Below, piece after piece: positions 44,437-52,989 of a stretch of 64,000 nt of DNA (position 1 is its first letter; each line of letters opens with the position of its first letter). A program made the translations under genes and the position numbers. The notes under the pieces are model-generated. The model saw only the letters and a list, made by a program, of their open reading frames with translations. It did no database searches and was not told where the DNA came from. This DNA is from Oxalobacteraceae bacterium UBA6704 (GTDB lineage: Bacteria; Pseudomonadota; Gammaproteobacteria; Burkholderiales; Burkholderiaceae_D): positions 11,842 through 75,841 of the forward strand of contig DKJA01000148.1 in NCBI GenBank assembly GCA_002454505.1, read 5' to 3'.

Positions 44437-46125
44437 TTACAGCAGCCCCAGGACCGGATAACGGCGCCATTCGGGCTCCGCGTGACGGGCGCAGTTGTGC
44501 AGGATGAAGTGCAGCACCGCATCCTGGTCGCCCAGCTTTTCCGGATTGGCCGCCTTCCATGCGTCGAACTTGGCTTTCAGTTCCGGCTCGGTGGCCAGCA
44601 GCTCCACGGCCAGGTCTTCGAACACATAGTCGGAGATCGCTTCCTTCTTCTCCAGCACGGAATTGAAGAAGCCCCAGCGGAAGAAGCTGTCGTGGCCCTG
44701 CGGCTCCAGCGTTTCGACGGCGTAGCGGGCATTGTCCTGGTCCAGCGACACGATCCAGTCGCCCGGGTTCAGCGTGAACGTGCCGGTACGCGCTTCGACA
44801 TCCACCGTGTCGTGGAACATGTGGCCTTCGTAGGCGGTCGCACGGGTCGACAATTCGCCGATGTGGTAATAGCGTGCCTGCACCTGCTGCGGTTCCGCCA
44901 CGCGCGTCATCTCGACGCCGTTCCACTGCAGCCGCTCGACGACTTCGCGCCACGCCTGCGGAATCACGTAGGCCTTCGGCACCTGCACCACGGCGTCCGG
45001 CAGGAAGCTGTTGAAGTAGGGGATGTCCTTCTCGTACGGCTTGCTGCGGTCGTAGGACAGGCGCGTGTAGTTACCCAGCACGCTTGGGTGGCGGCGCGCT
45101 TCGTAACCCTTGAAGCGGAAGGTGGACGGATGCGCTTCGTCCATCCGCCACGTGACGGCCCATTCCTTCTGCTTGCGCTGGGCGGCTTTCGCTTCGCGGC
45201 GCAGGCGCTGGATCTCGTCCGCGTGCTGCACGGTGAACTCGCGCGTCACGTCGATCAGCGTACGCATCGAGTCGTAGCGGTCTTTAAAAGGCTTCAGCAT
45301 GTGCGTCTCCGGCATGAAGCCGATGATGTTGTGCAGCGCCGTGAAGCCCGTCGAGAAGCGGGGTACTTCGAGGAATTCGGCGATGCCATCGTCCGGCGTG
45401 TCCTGCACCGGATTGACGTACGGGCAGGTGGGCCAGCCGCGCTGTTCCATGTCGCTGAAGATCTGCGGCAGCATGGTCCCGCGCAGGAAGGGGCCGAGGC
45501 CGGAGCCCAGCTTGTCGGCCTGCGTGTGAATGAGCGTCATCGCGTACGTGTAGTCCGCGCCGTTGGACGTGTGCGTATCGACCATCACGTCCGGATCCCA
45601 GGCGGTGATCAGCTCATTGAAGAAGCGGGCGTTCAAGGTATCGCACTTGACGAAGTCGCGGTTCAGGTCCAGGTGGCGGCTGTTGCCGCGGAAGCCGAAC
45701 AGCTCCGGGCCGTCCTGGTTCGGCCGCGACGTGCTGGCGCGGTTCAGCGCCCCATCGACGTTGTAGACGGGGACGAACAGCACCACCGTGTTACCGAGGC
45801 TGGCCAGCTTTTGCGGGTCGAAACAGAAGTCGCGGACGATGGCCATGCAGGCGTCGATGCCTTCCGGCTCGCCCGGGTGGATGCCGTTATTGTTGAAGAA
45901 GACGGGCCGGCCGGCGCGCTTGATCTCCTCGCGGTCGAACACGCCGTCCGCGCTCACCACGCCCACGTGCAGCGGAATGCCGCCGTCCGACACGCCGGCC
46001 TGCCCGAAACGCAGCACCTGTGGGAACCGTCGCGCCAGTTCTTCATAGAAGGCGATGCAGTCGGTCCACAGCGTGGTCTGGTTCTGGTTGCCTTGTTCGT
46101 AAGGCGTGGGCATTTCTGGGTGCAT
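44437..46125 (-). CDS. M14-family zinc metallocarboxypeptidase
   Basis: A 562-residue enzyme with an N-terminal peptidase M14 domain. Zinc-site marks: NGIHPGEPEG (His and Glu of the HxxE pair), the substrate-binding arginine in LDLNRDFVK, and the distal zinc His in VDTHTSNGADYTY. No signal peptide is visible, suggesting a cytoplasmic carboxypeptidase or amidase-like role. The C-terminal ~200 residues form a beta-rich extension. It heads an operon with FUSC and EamA membrane proteins. The ATG at 46125 is favoured because upstream codons are Arg/Pro-rich filler; 46113 is an alternative. Confidence 0.87.
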   Translation of the reverse strand: MHPEMPTPYEQGNQNQTTLWTDCIAFYEELARRFPQVLRFGQAGVSDGGIPLHVGVVSADGVFDREEIKRAGRPVFFNNNGIHPGEPEGIDACMAIVRDFCFDPQKLASLGNTVVLFVPVYNVDGALNRASTSRPNQDGPELFGFRGNSRHLDLNRDFVKCDTLNARFFNELITAWDPDVMVDTHTSNGADYTYAMTLIHTQADKLGSGLGPFLRGTMLPQIFSDMEQRGWPTCPYVNPVQDTPDDGIAEFLEVPRFSTGFTALHNIIGFMPETHMLKPFKDRYDSMRTLIDVTREFTVQHADEIQRLRREAKAAQRKQKEWAVTWRMDEAHPSTFRFKGYEARRHPSVLGNYTRLSYDRSKPYEKDIPYFNSFLPDAVVQVPKAYVIPQAWREVVERLQWNGVEMTRVAEPQQVQARYYHIGELSTRATAYEGHMFHDTVDVEARTGTFTLNPGDWIVSLDQDNARYAVETLEPQGHDSFFRWGFFNSVLEKKEAISDYVFEDLAVELLATEPELKAKFDAWKAANPEKLGDQDAVLHFILHNCARHAEPEWRRYPVLGLL

Positions 46126-46277
46126 GGTCTGGATCTCAGGAGCGATGGTGGAGCGGCGCAGCCGGGTAGGCGGCCGCAATGGGGATCGATGCGGAATTGT
46201 AGCATCGCGGTTTGCGCCCATTCATGGCCGCGCGGGCCCGGCCGTGCTATCAGTGGGGCGTCCGTTCCGGAGGCCCG

Positions 46278-46952
46278 ATGAAACCGCTGATCGCCATCGT
46301 CTTCATGCTGTTCGTGCATGCCGCCCACTGCGCCGATACGCCCCGTTACCGCATCACGATTCCATCCGGCGCGGCAAGGCAGGCGCCGGCCGGCGGCGCG
46401 GTGCAGTTCATCGGCACGGCCACGGCGCTGGTGCGCGTGCGGGGGCTGACGGTGCTGGTCGATCCGGGCGCGGACTCCGAGCTGCCGGCGGCCGATGTGG
46501 TGGTGCTGACGCAGCCGGCGTGGGAACGGCGGGATGTGCCGGCATGGAGCCTGGGCCCCGTCGTGACGACGATCGGGCCGGCGCGTGAATTGCGGGCGCT
46601 GGGTTTTCGCAGCGTGTATCCGCTCGATACGTGGGAAGACGTCACGGTGCGCAAGGGCGATACGCGGCTGCGCCTGACGTCCCTGCCGGACCCGCGCGGC
46701 ATGCGCCCCGACGCGATGGCCATGATGCTGGACTTCGGGCCGGCGTGCCGCGTGTACGTGCATGGCGCAGCCCTGTCGCAGGACGACATCGGCATGATCC
46801 CGCAGCGCTTTCCCGGCGCGCGCCTGGCGCTGCTGCGCGAGGCGGGCACGCCGCTGCTGCTGAAGGTGGCGCAGAACGGCCGCGAAGCGAGCATCGAGCG
46901 CCCGGTGCTGCGCGGCGAGCCGTACCGGTTCGGCACGGCCAACTGCCGCTGA
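46278..46952 (+). CDS. Exported metallo-beta-lactamase-like protein lacking metal ligands
   Basis: A 224-residue protein with a signal peptide (about 1-19, LIAIVFMLFVHAAHC; the Cys at 18 might make it a lipoprotein). It follows the order of UlaG-like MBL proteins: VQFIGTATALVRVRGLTVLVDPG, a strand ADVVVLT, and CRVYVHGAALSQDDI where active enzymes have the metal motif and a GDT-like turn. But the HxHxDH motif is replaced by LTQPAWERRD (residues 77-86), and the other histidines are missing. It is therefore probably catalytically dead and could act as a binding or scaffold protein. It is divergent from the M14 operon. Confidence 0.7.
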   Translation: MKPLIAIVFMLFVHAAHCADTPRYRITIPSGAARQAPAGGAVQFIGTATALVRVRGLTVLVDPGADSELPAADVVVLTQPAWERRDVPAWSLGPVVTTIGPARELRALGFRSVYPLDTWEDVTVRKGDTRLRLTSLPDPRGMRPDAMAMMLDFGPACRVYVHGAALSQDDIGMIPQRFPGARLALLREAGTPLLLKVAQNGREASIERPVLRGEPYRFGTANCR

Positions 46953-46958
46953 AGCCTG

Positions 46959-47519
46959 TTATTTCTTGGCGTTCGTCTCGACCCACTGCGCAAACGCGGC
47001 GCCGAACTTGGTCAGGAATTCCTTGGTCTGTTCGTTGGCGATGCTGCCGTCGTCGCCCAGCAGCTTGGCCGAGTTGCCGATATAGACTTCCGGCGCCGGC
47101 ATCACGGGCACGTTCAGGAACACCACCGCCTGGCGGATATTGTGATTCGCACCGAAGCCGCCAGTGGCGCCCGGCGACTGCGTGACGACGGCGGCCGGCT
47201 TGCCGTCCCAGATGCTTTCGCCCCACGGACGCGAACCCACGTCAATCGCGTTCTTCAGCGCGCCGGGGATCGTGCGGTTGTATTCGGGCGACACGAACAG
47301 TACGGCATCGGTGCCTTTCAGCGTCTCGCGGAATTTCGTCCACGCGGCCGGCACATCGGCGCCTTCCAGGTCTTCGTTATACAGCGGCAGGTCGCCCAGC
47401 TCGACGAACACGGCCTCCAGCGACGCCGGCAGCAGCGCGCCGATGGCGTGGGCATATTTGCGGGTCAGCGATTCCTTGCGCAGGCTGCCGATGAGGACAG
47501 CGACTTTTTTTGCGGCCAT
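46959..47519 (-). CDS. NADPH-dependent FMN reductase / quinone reductase
   Basis: A 186-residue flavodoxin-like reductase of the FMN_red family. The phosphate loop of FMN is GSLRKESLTRK (about 11-21), and the second FMN contact is SPEYNRTIPGALKNAID (about 77-93). Family members reduce FMN, quinones, chromate or azo dyes and help in oxidative stress. ATG 47519 was chosen as the first Met of the domain; the longer upstream frame runs into an intergenic repeat. It is convergent with the MBL-like gene, ending 6 bases from it. Confidence 0.9.
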   Translation of the reverse strand: MAAKKVAVLIGSLRKESLTRKYAHAIGALLPASLEAVFVELGDLPLYNEDLEGADVPAAWTKFRETLKGTDAVLFVSPEYNRTIPGALKNAIDVGSRPWGESIWDGKPAAVVTQSPGATGGFGANHNIRQAVVFLNVPVMPAPEVYIGNSAKLLGDDGSIANEQTKEFLTKFGAAFAQWVETNAKK

Positions 47520-47602
47520 GAGACACTCCGTGTGGTGTTGAAAAAGCAAAATGTACAGCATGCCGCGCATCGGTGCCGACACTTGCCGTATCCTGCCCAC
47601 CC

Positions 47603-47692
47603 GAAACGTTTCCCGAAAAATGGGGTCCGTCCCCATTTTTGAAGAAACGTTTCTCGAAAAATGGGGACGGACCCCATTTTTAAAGAAATGTT
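47603..47692. repeat. Tandem REP-like doublet
   Basis: Two direct copies of a ~45-base unit, each with GAAACGTTTC-like sequence followed by the palindromic core AAAAATGGGG...CCCCATTTTT. Located between the FMN reductase promoter and the S46 peptidase terminator. Confidence 0.85.
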
Positions 47693-47699
47693 GGCGTAA

Positions 47700-47733
47700 A
47701 AAAAGCCACGGCGCCGGAGCGCGCGTGGCTTTC
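47700..47733 (-). terminator. Terminator of the S46 peptidase gene
   Basis: Minus-strand stem AAAGCCACG / CGTGGCTTT with GC-rich loop followed by a run of seven T. It starts about 17 bases after the peptidase stop. Confidence 0.8.
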
Positions 47734-47749
47734 GGGGAAGGAAAGACGC

Positions 47750-49906
47750 TTACAGCGCGTTCATTTCCTTCAGCAGGTTGTCGGCCTTGTCCACATGCTG
47801 CATGTTCCACAGGATGTAGCGCAGGTCGACCTGGATGTCGCGGGTGTTGGCCTTGTTGAAGTCCCAGTCCGAGATGATCGAGTCCAGCGTGCCGTCGAAG
47901 GCCAGGCCCACCAGCTCGCCCCTGGCGTTCAGCGCGGCGGAGCCGGAGTTGCCGCCGGTGATGTCCAGCGTGGCCAGGAAGTTGACGGGCACGGTTTTCA
48001 GCTTCGGATCGACGTACTTGCCGAAGTCCTTCGCCTTGATCGCGTCCAGCTGCGGTTTCGGTGCGTTGAACTCGCCTTCTCCGGTGGCCTTGGCAACCAC
48101 GCCCTTGACGGTCGTAAACGGCGTCCACGTGGTGCCGTCGGCGCCATGGTCGCGGCCGGCGATGTTGCCGTAGGTTACGCGCAGCGTGCTGTTGGCATCC
48201 GGGTAGACGGCCTGGCCCTTCGACTTCATGTAGGCGATCTTGGCTTTCATGTAGCTGCCGTAGGCCTGCTGCAGCTTGCCGGCCAGCTCTTCGTCCTGGG
48301 CTTCTTCCTTCATGTCGGCGTCGTACAGGGCGACGGCGGCCTTGATGAAGGCGTCATTGCTGCCCTGGAAGTCGGCCGGTTTCTTGTCCAGCCATGCGGA
48401 ACGTTCCGCTGCATCGTTCAGCTTGGTGCCAGCGTACAGCTTGTCCAGCGCGGCGGACAGTTCCGCATCGCTCATGCCGGCGCGCAGGCCCAGCGCCGTG
48501 TTGAACGCCGCTTTCTGTTCGGCGGCCGGCTGTGCCAGGTACTGCTTCAGGTGGTGCATGGCCAGCGCCTTGTCCACTTTGGCGTCATACGTGCGCACGA
48601 GCCCGGCCACGCCGGCCTTCATGCGCGGCAGGTCGCGCGTCTGGTAGCCGGACTTGCGGTCGGCATCCGGCTTCTGCGATTCCTGCGCCAGGCGGTACAT
48701 CGCCCGCGCCGTCGTCAGCAGGCGCGGCTGCGAGTAGCTGTAGTGGAAGTCGCGTTTTACGCCGGCATCGCGCTCGGCGATCAGGGCTTCGACGGCGTCG
48801 ATGTCGGCAGCGAACTCGGCTTTACGTTTCGCGTCGCCGGCCACCCATGCCTTCAGCTGCGCCTGCTCGGCCGTCTTGCGGGCCAGGAAGTCGCTGCCGG
48901 CATACGAGTCGATCATGCCCTGGCGATTCTTGTAGTAGTTGTTGATGCCGGCCACCTGGCCTGCGTATTTCAGCGCCAGGTCCTTGTCGCCCCTGGTTTC
49001 CCGGTCGATGATCGCCAGGTTCTCGCCGGACGCTTTCACGAAGGCCGGGTAGAACCAGTCGAACGTGAACTGCACTTCGGACGGCAGGCGGTGGCGGTTG
49101 GTGCGGCCCGGGTAGCCCATGGCCATCACGAAGTCGCCGTCCTTGACGCCTTCCTTGGCCAGCTTCAGGAAGTGCTTCGGCACGTACGGCACATTGTCCT
49201 TGCTGAAGTCGGCAGCCTTGCCGTCCTTGCTCACATAGGCGCGGTAGAAGCCGTAGTCGCCCGTGTGGCGGGGCCACATCCAGTTGTCGGTGTCGCCGCC
49301 GAACTTGCCAACGCCGGCCGGTGGCGCGTGCACCAGGCGCACGTCGCGGATTTCCAGCTGCTTGATCTGGTAGAACTCGAGGCCGCCGTAGAACGACGAC
49401 ACGGTGCAGCGGTGCCCCTCATCCTTTTCGCAGGCCGAGACCAGGGCTTTCTGGTTCTTCTCGATCGCATCGCTGCGCGCCTTGCCGGACAGCTTGGCCA
49501 CATCGGCGGTGATGATCTTGTCCGTCACGTTCAGCACTTCCTTCGTGACGAACACGCGGGTGCCCGGCGCGGCCGGCAGCTCTTCACCCAGGTTGTGGGC
49601 GACGAAGCCGTTGGCCAGCAGATCGCGCTCCGGCGTCGAGTTCTGCGCCACGCTGCCGTACACGCAGTGGTGGTTGGTGATGACGAGGCCTTGCGGCGAC
49701 ACGAACGATGCCGAGCAGCCGCCCAGGCTGACGATGGCGCCGGCCGGGAATTCCGTCAGGCGGGTCAGGCTGTTCGGGTCGAGCTTCAGGCCGGCGGCCT
49801 TCAGCTGCTTGGCGATCTGCGGCAGTTGTTGCGGCATCCACATGCCTTCGTCGGCGTGGGCGGAAGAGATGCCGAGGACGGCGAGCGCGAGAAGAGTTTT
49901 TTTCAT
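47750..49906 (-). CDS. S46-family dipeptidyl aminopeptidase, DPP7 type
   Basis: A 718-residue exported serine peptidase that would release N-terminal dipeptides from oligopeptides in the periplasm. Signal peptide about 1-18 (ISSAHA). Catalytic landmarks: LVITNHHCVYG with the His at about 79-80, and GGNSGSA with Ser654. The residue 18 positions after the Ser, which sets P1 specificity in this family, is Gly672 (LAFDG), as in DPP7 enzymes preferring hydrophobic P1 residues; DPP11 enzymes have Arg there. Length fits the family. The ATG at 49906 is preferred because it opens a clean signal peptide. Monocistronic. Confidence 0.92.
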   Translation of the reverse strand: MKKTLLALAVLGISSAHADEGMWMPQQLPQIAKQLKAAGLKLDPNSLTRLTEFPAGAIVSLGGCSASFVSPQGLVITNHHCVYGSVAQNSTPERDLLANGFVAHNLGEELPAAPGTRVFVTKEVLNVTDKIITADVAKLSGKARSDAIEKNQKALVSACEKDEGHRCTVSSFYGGLEFYQIKQLEIRDVRLVHAPPAGVGKFGGDTDNWMWPRHTGDYGFYRAYVSKDGKAADFSKDNVPYVPKHFLKLAKEGVKDGDFVMAMGYPGRTNRHRLPSEVQFTFDWFYPAFVKASGENLAIIDRETRGDKDLALKYAGQVAGINNYYKNRQGMIDSYAGSDFLARKTAEQAQLKAWVAGDAKRKAEFAADIDAVEALIAERDAGVKRDFHYSYSQPRLLTTARAMYRLAQESQKPDADRKSGYQTRDLPRMKAGVAGLVRTYDAKVDKALAMHHLKQYLAQPAAEQKAAFNTALGLRAGMSDAELSAALDKLYAGTKLNDAAERSAWLDKKPADFQGSNDAFIKAAVALYDADMKEEAQDEELAGKLQQAYGSYMKAKIAYMKSKGQAVYPDANSTLRVTYGNIAGRDHGADGTTWTPFTTVKGVVAKATGEGEFNAPKPQLDAIKAKDFGKYVDPKLKTVPVNFLATLDITGGNSGSAALNARGELVGLAFDGTLDSIISDWDFNKANTRDIQVDLRYILWNMQHVDKADNLLKEMNAL

Positions 49907-50036
49907 CGAGTCTTGGAGTAGTGGTGGGTGTCCTGGCGCTGCAGGCCGCAGCGCGCCCAAAGTATCCGCATCGCGTCCGGATTCGTCAATCCCGAAATTT
50001 TGCAAAAAAGCGAAGGAAATTCGGTTTTTCGGACGC

Positions 50037-50065
50037 AAAAAAAGCCGGCACTGAGGCCGGCTTCC
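50037..50065 (-). terminator. Terminator of the GlsB/YeaQ-type gene
   Basis: Minus-strand hairpin AAGCCGGC-CTCAGT-GCCGGCTT followed by a T-run, about 33 bases after the gene's stop. Confidence 0.85.
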
Positions 50066-50097
50066 GTTTGCTGCAGTGCAGCTTCGCAGTGAATTCC

Positions 50098-50367
50098 TTA
50101 GCGCGCGCGGCCGCGGAAGACGAGGTTCACGATCGCCAGCAGGATCACGGCGCCGAGGAACGACACGACCAGCGACATCAGGCTGAAATCGTCCGCATTG
50201 ATGGTTCCCACACCGAACAGTGGCGAGAGCAGCCAGCCGCCCAGCAGTGCGCCGACGATGCCGACGACCACATTCAGGAACAGCCCCTGCTGGGCGTCCG
50301 TTTTCATGACCAGGCTGGCCAGCCAGCCGATGATGCCACCGATAACGATCCAGATAATGAAGCTCAT
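50098..50367 (-). CDS. GlsB/YeaQ/YmgE-family small membrane protein
   Basis: An 89-residue inner-membrane protein with three hydrophobic helices rich in glycine: IIWIVIGGIIGWLASLVM, VVVGIVGALLGGWLL and LVVSFLGAVILLAIVNLVF. This is the transglycosylase-associated/YeaQ family linked to general stress. GGGGAAAA precedes the ATG. The longer upstream frame overlaps no known domain. It is divergent from the glycine-rich stress protein gene at 50591, suggesting shared stress control. Confidence 0.9.
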   Translation of the reverse strand: MSFIIWIVIGGIIGWLASLVMKTDAQQGLFLNVVVGIVGALLGGWLLSPLFGVGTINADDFSLMSLVVSFLGAVILLAIVNLVFRGRAR

Positions 50368-50590
50368 GCTTTTCCCCTTTTTTTGATTGCTGATTGCGGT
50401 TGGAAACAGCCGGGCCGTGACAGCCCCGCCATGGAAAAAAGTGTAGGCGCCGGGCGCGGCCGGGTCAGTGCGCCAGCGTACCGAGGCGTAGGGTTCGCCT
50501 GCCGCCCCATCACGGTGCGTGAGCGTACAGAGCGTAGAGTGGCAAGCGGCCATGATGGTTCAACTTCGATCCGACTTGAAAGGAACTGCG

Positions 50591-51727
50591 ATGAACCAGT
50601 ACGACAAGAATTCCCGCCTGGTGACGGGTCTGTTTACCGACCGTGCCAGCGCCGAACGTGCCTACCACCATGCCTCCGCGCGGGGCTACAGCAAGGACGA
50701 CATCAACGTGCTGATGTCCGATGAAACCCGCAAGCGCTACTTCAGCGGCGATGGCGCGATCGAAACGGAACTGGGCAGCAAGGCTGCCGAAGGCGCGGGC
50801 ATCGGTGCCGGCGTGGGCGGCGCCATCGGTGCGGCGCTGGCGGCCGTAGCAGCTGTCGGCACGACGCTGGTGCTGCCGGGCCTGGGCATCGTCGTGGCCG
50901 GCCCGATCGCGGCGGCACTGGCCGGCGCCGGCGCGGGCGGCATCACGGGCGGCCTGCTGGGTGCGCTGATCGGTGCCGGCATCCCCGAGGAACGCGTGCA
51001 GCATTACGAGGAAGGCCTGAAGGGCGGCGGCATCGTGATCGGCGTGAACGCCCGCTCCGACGAAGACGCGGCCCACATCGAATCGGGCTGGAAGGACAGC
51101 GCCGGCCAGCACGTGATCGGCACCGGCATCGGCGCCGCGGGCGGTGCGGCGGCCGGTATCGCTGCCGGCACGGTGGGCGGTCCGATCGGCATGGCGGCCG
51201 GTGCCGTCGTGGGCGGCATTGCCGGCGGCCTGGCAGGCAAGGGCGCGGCGGAAGTCGTCAACCCGAAATCGGGCGACGACCTGAGTGACCACCACCTGGC
51301 CGAAGGTGTCGGCGCCGGCGGCGGTGCAATGGCGGGCATGGCGCTGGGCGTGGCGGGCGGCCCGGTGGGCATGGCAGCCGGCGGCGCGATCGGCGCGCTG
51401 GCGGGCGGCATGGCGGGCAAGGGCGTGGGCGGCCTCGTCAACCCGGCCGACGAGAAGATCTACTGGGAAAACCAGTACCGCAACGAAGCCTACTTCAACC
51501 CGGCTTACCAGTACGACGACTACGATCCGGCCTACTCGCTGGGCTACAACTCGCGCGGCAATGCGCGCGGCAACTGGGACACCAACGAGCCGGGCCTGCG
51601 CGATGACTGGGAGCGCGTCAAGGGACGCTCGCGGTTGACGTGGGATGAGGCGAAGCATGCGACCCGCTCGGCATGGGATCGCGTGGAGCGTGCCGCGCCG
51701 GGGGATTGGGATAAGGACGGGAAGTAA
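50591..51727 (+). CDS. Glycine-rich general-stress protein (17M/YflT-like N-terminus)
   Basis: A 378-residue protein. The N-terminal ~45 residues (LVTGLFTDRASAERAYHHASARGYSKDDINVLMSD region) resemble the general stress protein 17M/YflT module. Then come three long Gly/Ala-rich stretches (about 65-140, 178-225 and 240-285) with the spacing of glycine zippers (GAGIGAGVGGAIGAAL, GAAGGAAAGIAAGTVGG), likely membrane-inserting. The C-terminal ~90 residues are hydrophilic and Tyr/Asp/Trp-rich (YNSRGNARGNWDTNEPG). AAAGGA lies before the ATG. Function unknown; stress role is inferred from the N-terminal domain and the YeaQ-like neighbour. Confidence 0.8.
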   Translation: MNQYDKNSRLVTGLFTDRASAERAYHHASARGYSKDDINVLMSDETRKRYFSGDGAIETELGSKAAEGAGIGAGVGGAIGAALAAVAAVGTTLVLPGLGIVVAGPIAAALAGAGAGGITGGLLGALIGAGIPEERVQHYEEGLKGGGIVIGVNARSDEDAAHIESGWKDSAGQHVIGTGIGAAGGAAAGIAAGTVGGPIGMAAGAVVGGIAGGLAGKGAAEVVNPKSGDDLSDHHLAEGVGAGGGAMAGMALGVAGGPVGMAAGGAIGALAGGMAGKGVGGLVNPADEKIYWENQYRNEAYFNPAYQYDDYDPAYSLGYNSRGNARGNWDTNEPGLRDDWERVKGRSRLTWDEAKHATRSAWDRVERAAPGDWDKDGK

Positions 51728-51730
51728 GAG

Positions 51731-51834
51731 GACGGGGACTGTCCCTAGAAGGGACTGTCCCCGGGGGTGTTCTTTGGCTGATCCAAAGACGTCAAAATCA
51801 ACCCCGGGGACAGGCCCTTGCAGGGACAGTCCCC
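51731..51834. repeat. GGGGACTGTCCCC repeat cluster
   Basis: Four short palindrome copies (GGGGACTGTCCC, GGGACTGTCCCC, GGGGACAGGCCC, GGGACAGTCCCC) forming two inverted pairs between convergent genes. The outer copies can pair into one long hairpin and may terminate both genes. Confidence 0.82.
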
Positions 51835-51839
51835 CTAAC

Positions 51840-52400
51840 TTACTCGGCGGCGATGGCCTCGACCTGGATCGCCAGCTTCACCTCCGGCGCAAACGCGGGA
51901 ATGCCGAAGTTGACGCCGAAGTCGGTACGCTTGAATTCCGCGGTGGCGTTCGCGCCGCACACTTCGCGTTTCAGGCGTGCATCCTGCGCGCACTTGAAGC
52001 GGTCCACCTTCAGCTGCACCGGCTTCGTCACGCCGTTCAGCGTCAGGTCGCCCTCCACGGCCACCAGCTGGTCGCCGCTGAACTTGAACGACTTGCCCTT
52101 GTAGGTGGCGGTCGGGAATTTCTCCACATTGAAGATGTCCGGCGACTTGGCGTGCGAGTTCATCTTGTCGTGGCCGAAGTCGATCGAGGTCATGTCGATC
52201 TCGATATCGAGGCTGCCCGTTTTCGCGGCGCGATCCATCGTGATCGTGCCTTTCGTGCTGTTGAACTTGCCGCGCCACAGCGACATGCCTTTATGGTCGG
52301 CCTCGAAGCTCGGGTAGGTGTGCGACGGGTCGATATTGTAGGTGGCGGCATTGGCTGCACCGGCGATCGCCAGCAGGGCGATGAGCAGTTTCGTCTTCAT
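51840..52400 (-). CDS. YceI-family periplasmic lipocalin-like protein, paralogue 1
   Basis: A 186-residue exported protein with a signal peptide (about 1-18, AGAANA). The YceI beta-barrel is clear: TYNIDPSHTYPSFEADHKG, GKFNSTKGTITMDRAAKTG, IDFGHDKMNSHAKSPDIFN, FPTATYKGKSF and DLTLNGVTKPVQL. YceI proteins bind polyisoprenoids. It lies in an operon with a second YceI gene (25 bases upstream) and cytochrome b561, a common combination. The C-terminal FKRTDFGVNFGIP is conserved. Confidence 0.92.
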   Translation of the reverse strand: MKTKLLIALLAIAGAANAATYNIDPSHTYPSFEADHKGMSLWRGKFNSTKGTITMDRAAKTGSLDIEIDMTSIDFGHDKMNSHAKSPDIFNVEKFPTATYKGKSFKFSGDQLVAVEGDLTLNGVTKPVQLKVDRFKCAQDARLKREVCGANATAEFKRTDFGVNFGIPAFAPEVKLAIQVEAIAAE

Positions 52401-52425
52401 GAGTCTCCTTCGTGGTTGAGGTGAA

Positions 52426-52968
52426 CTATTGGCCTACTACGTGGAACTTGATCGTGACGTCGTCGGCGACCATGCTGGTATCCTTCCACTCGCCTTCGCC
52501 GATATTGTAGGCCAGGCGCTTGATCGGCACCGCACCGTCGAATACCTGCTTGCCGGCTTCCGTTTTCACGGTGACGGGGAAGGTCACATCGGTCGCCTTG
52601 CCCTTGATCGTCAGCTTGCCGGTGACGGTCAGCTTGCCCGGGCCGGCGGCCTTGATGGCGGACGACACGAAGGTCGCTTTCGGGAACTGCGCGGCGTTGA
52701 ACCATTCCTTCTTCGCCACTTCCTTGTTGTATTCCGGATCGCCCATGTCCAGGCTCGCGGTCTCCACTTCCACGGTGGCTTTCGACGCATCCGGCTTGGC
52801 CGCATCGTAGTCGATCACCACGTGGTGCTTGGTGAATTTCGATTCGACGGGCACGTTCATCTGCTTGAACACGGCCGACACGGACGATTTCGCCGGGTCG
52901 GTTTTCAGTACGGCGGCACCGGCGGTCAGCGACAGGCCAACGAGGGAAGCGATAAGGATTTTCTTCAT
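52426..52968 (-). CDS. YceI-family periplasmic protein, paralogue 2
   Basis: A 180-residue exported protein (signal peptide about 1-18, LSLTAGA). It has the YceI fold: KTDPAKSSVSAVFKQMNVPV, VEVETASLDMGDPEYNKEVA, WFNAAQFPKATFVSSAI, GKLTIKGKATDVTFPV. It lacks the GHDKMNSHAKS segment of its neighbour and is clearly divergent, so the two are not a recent duplication. It sits between cytochrome b561 and YceI paralogue 1, all on the same strand. Confidence 0.92.
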   Translation of the reverse strand: MKKILIASLVGLSLTAGAAVLKTDPAKSSVSAVFKQMNVPVESKFTKHHVVIDYDAAKPDASKATVEVETASLDMGDPEYNKEVAKKEWFNAAQFPKATFVSSAIKAAGPGKLTVTGKLTIKGKATDVTFPVTVKTEAGKQVFDGAVPIKRLAYNIGEGEWKDTSMVADDVTIKFHVVGQ

Positions 52969-52989
52969 GAACAGGGGCTCCGGGTCAGG

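Noticed and set aside
47603..47692. Tandem direct repeats that might be a CRISPR array
   Set aside because: Only two units, each internally palindromic, with no unique spacers and no cas genes nearby; they belong to the REP-like family.
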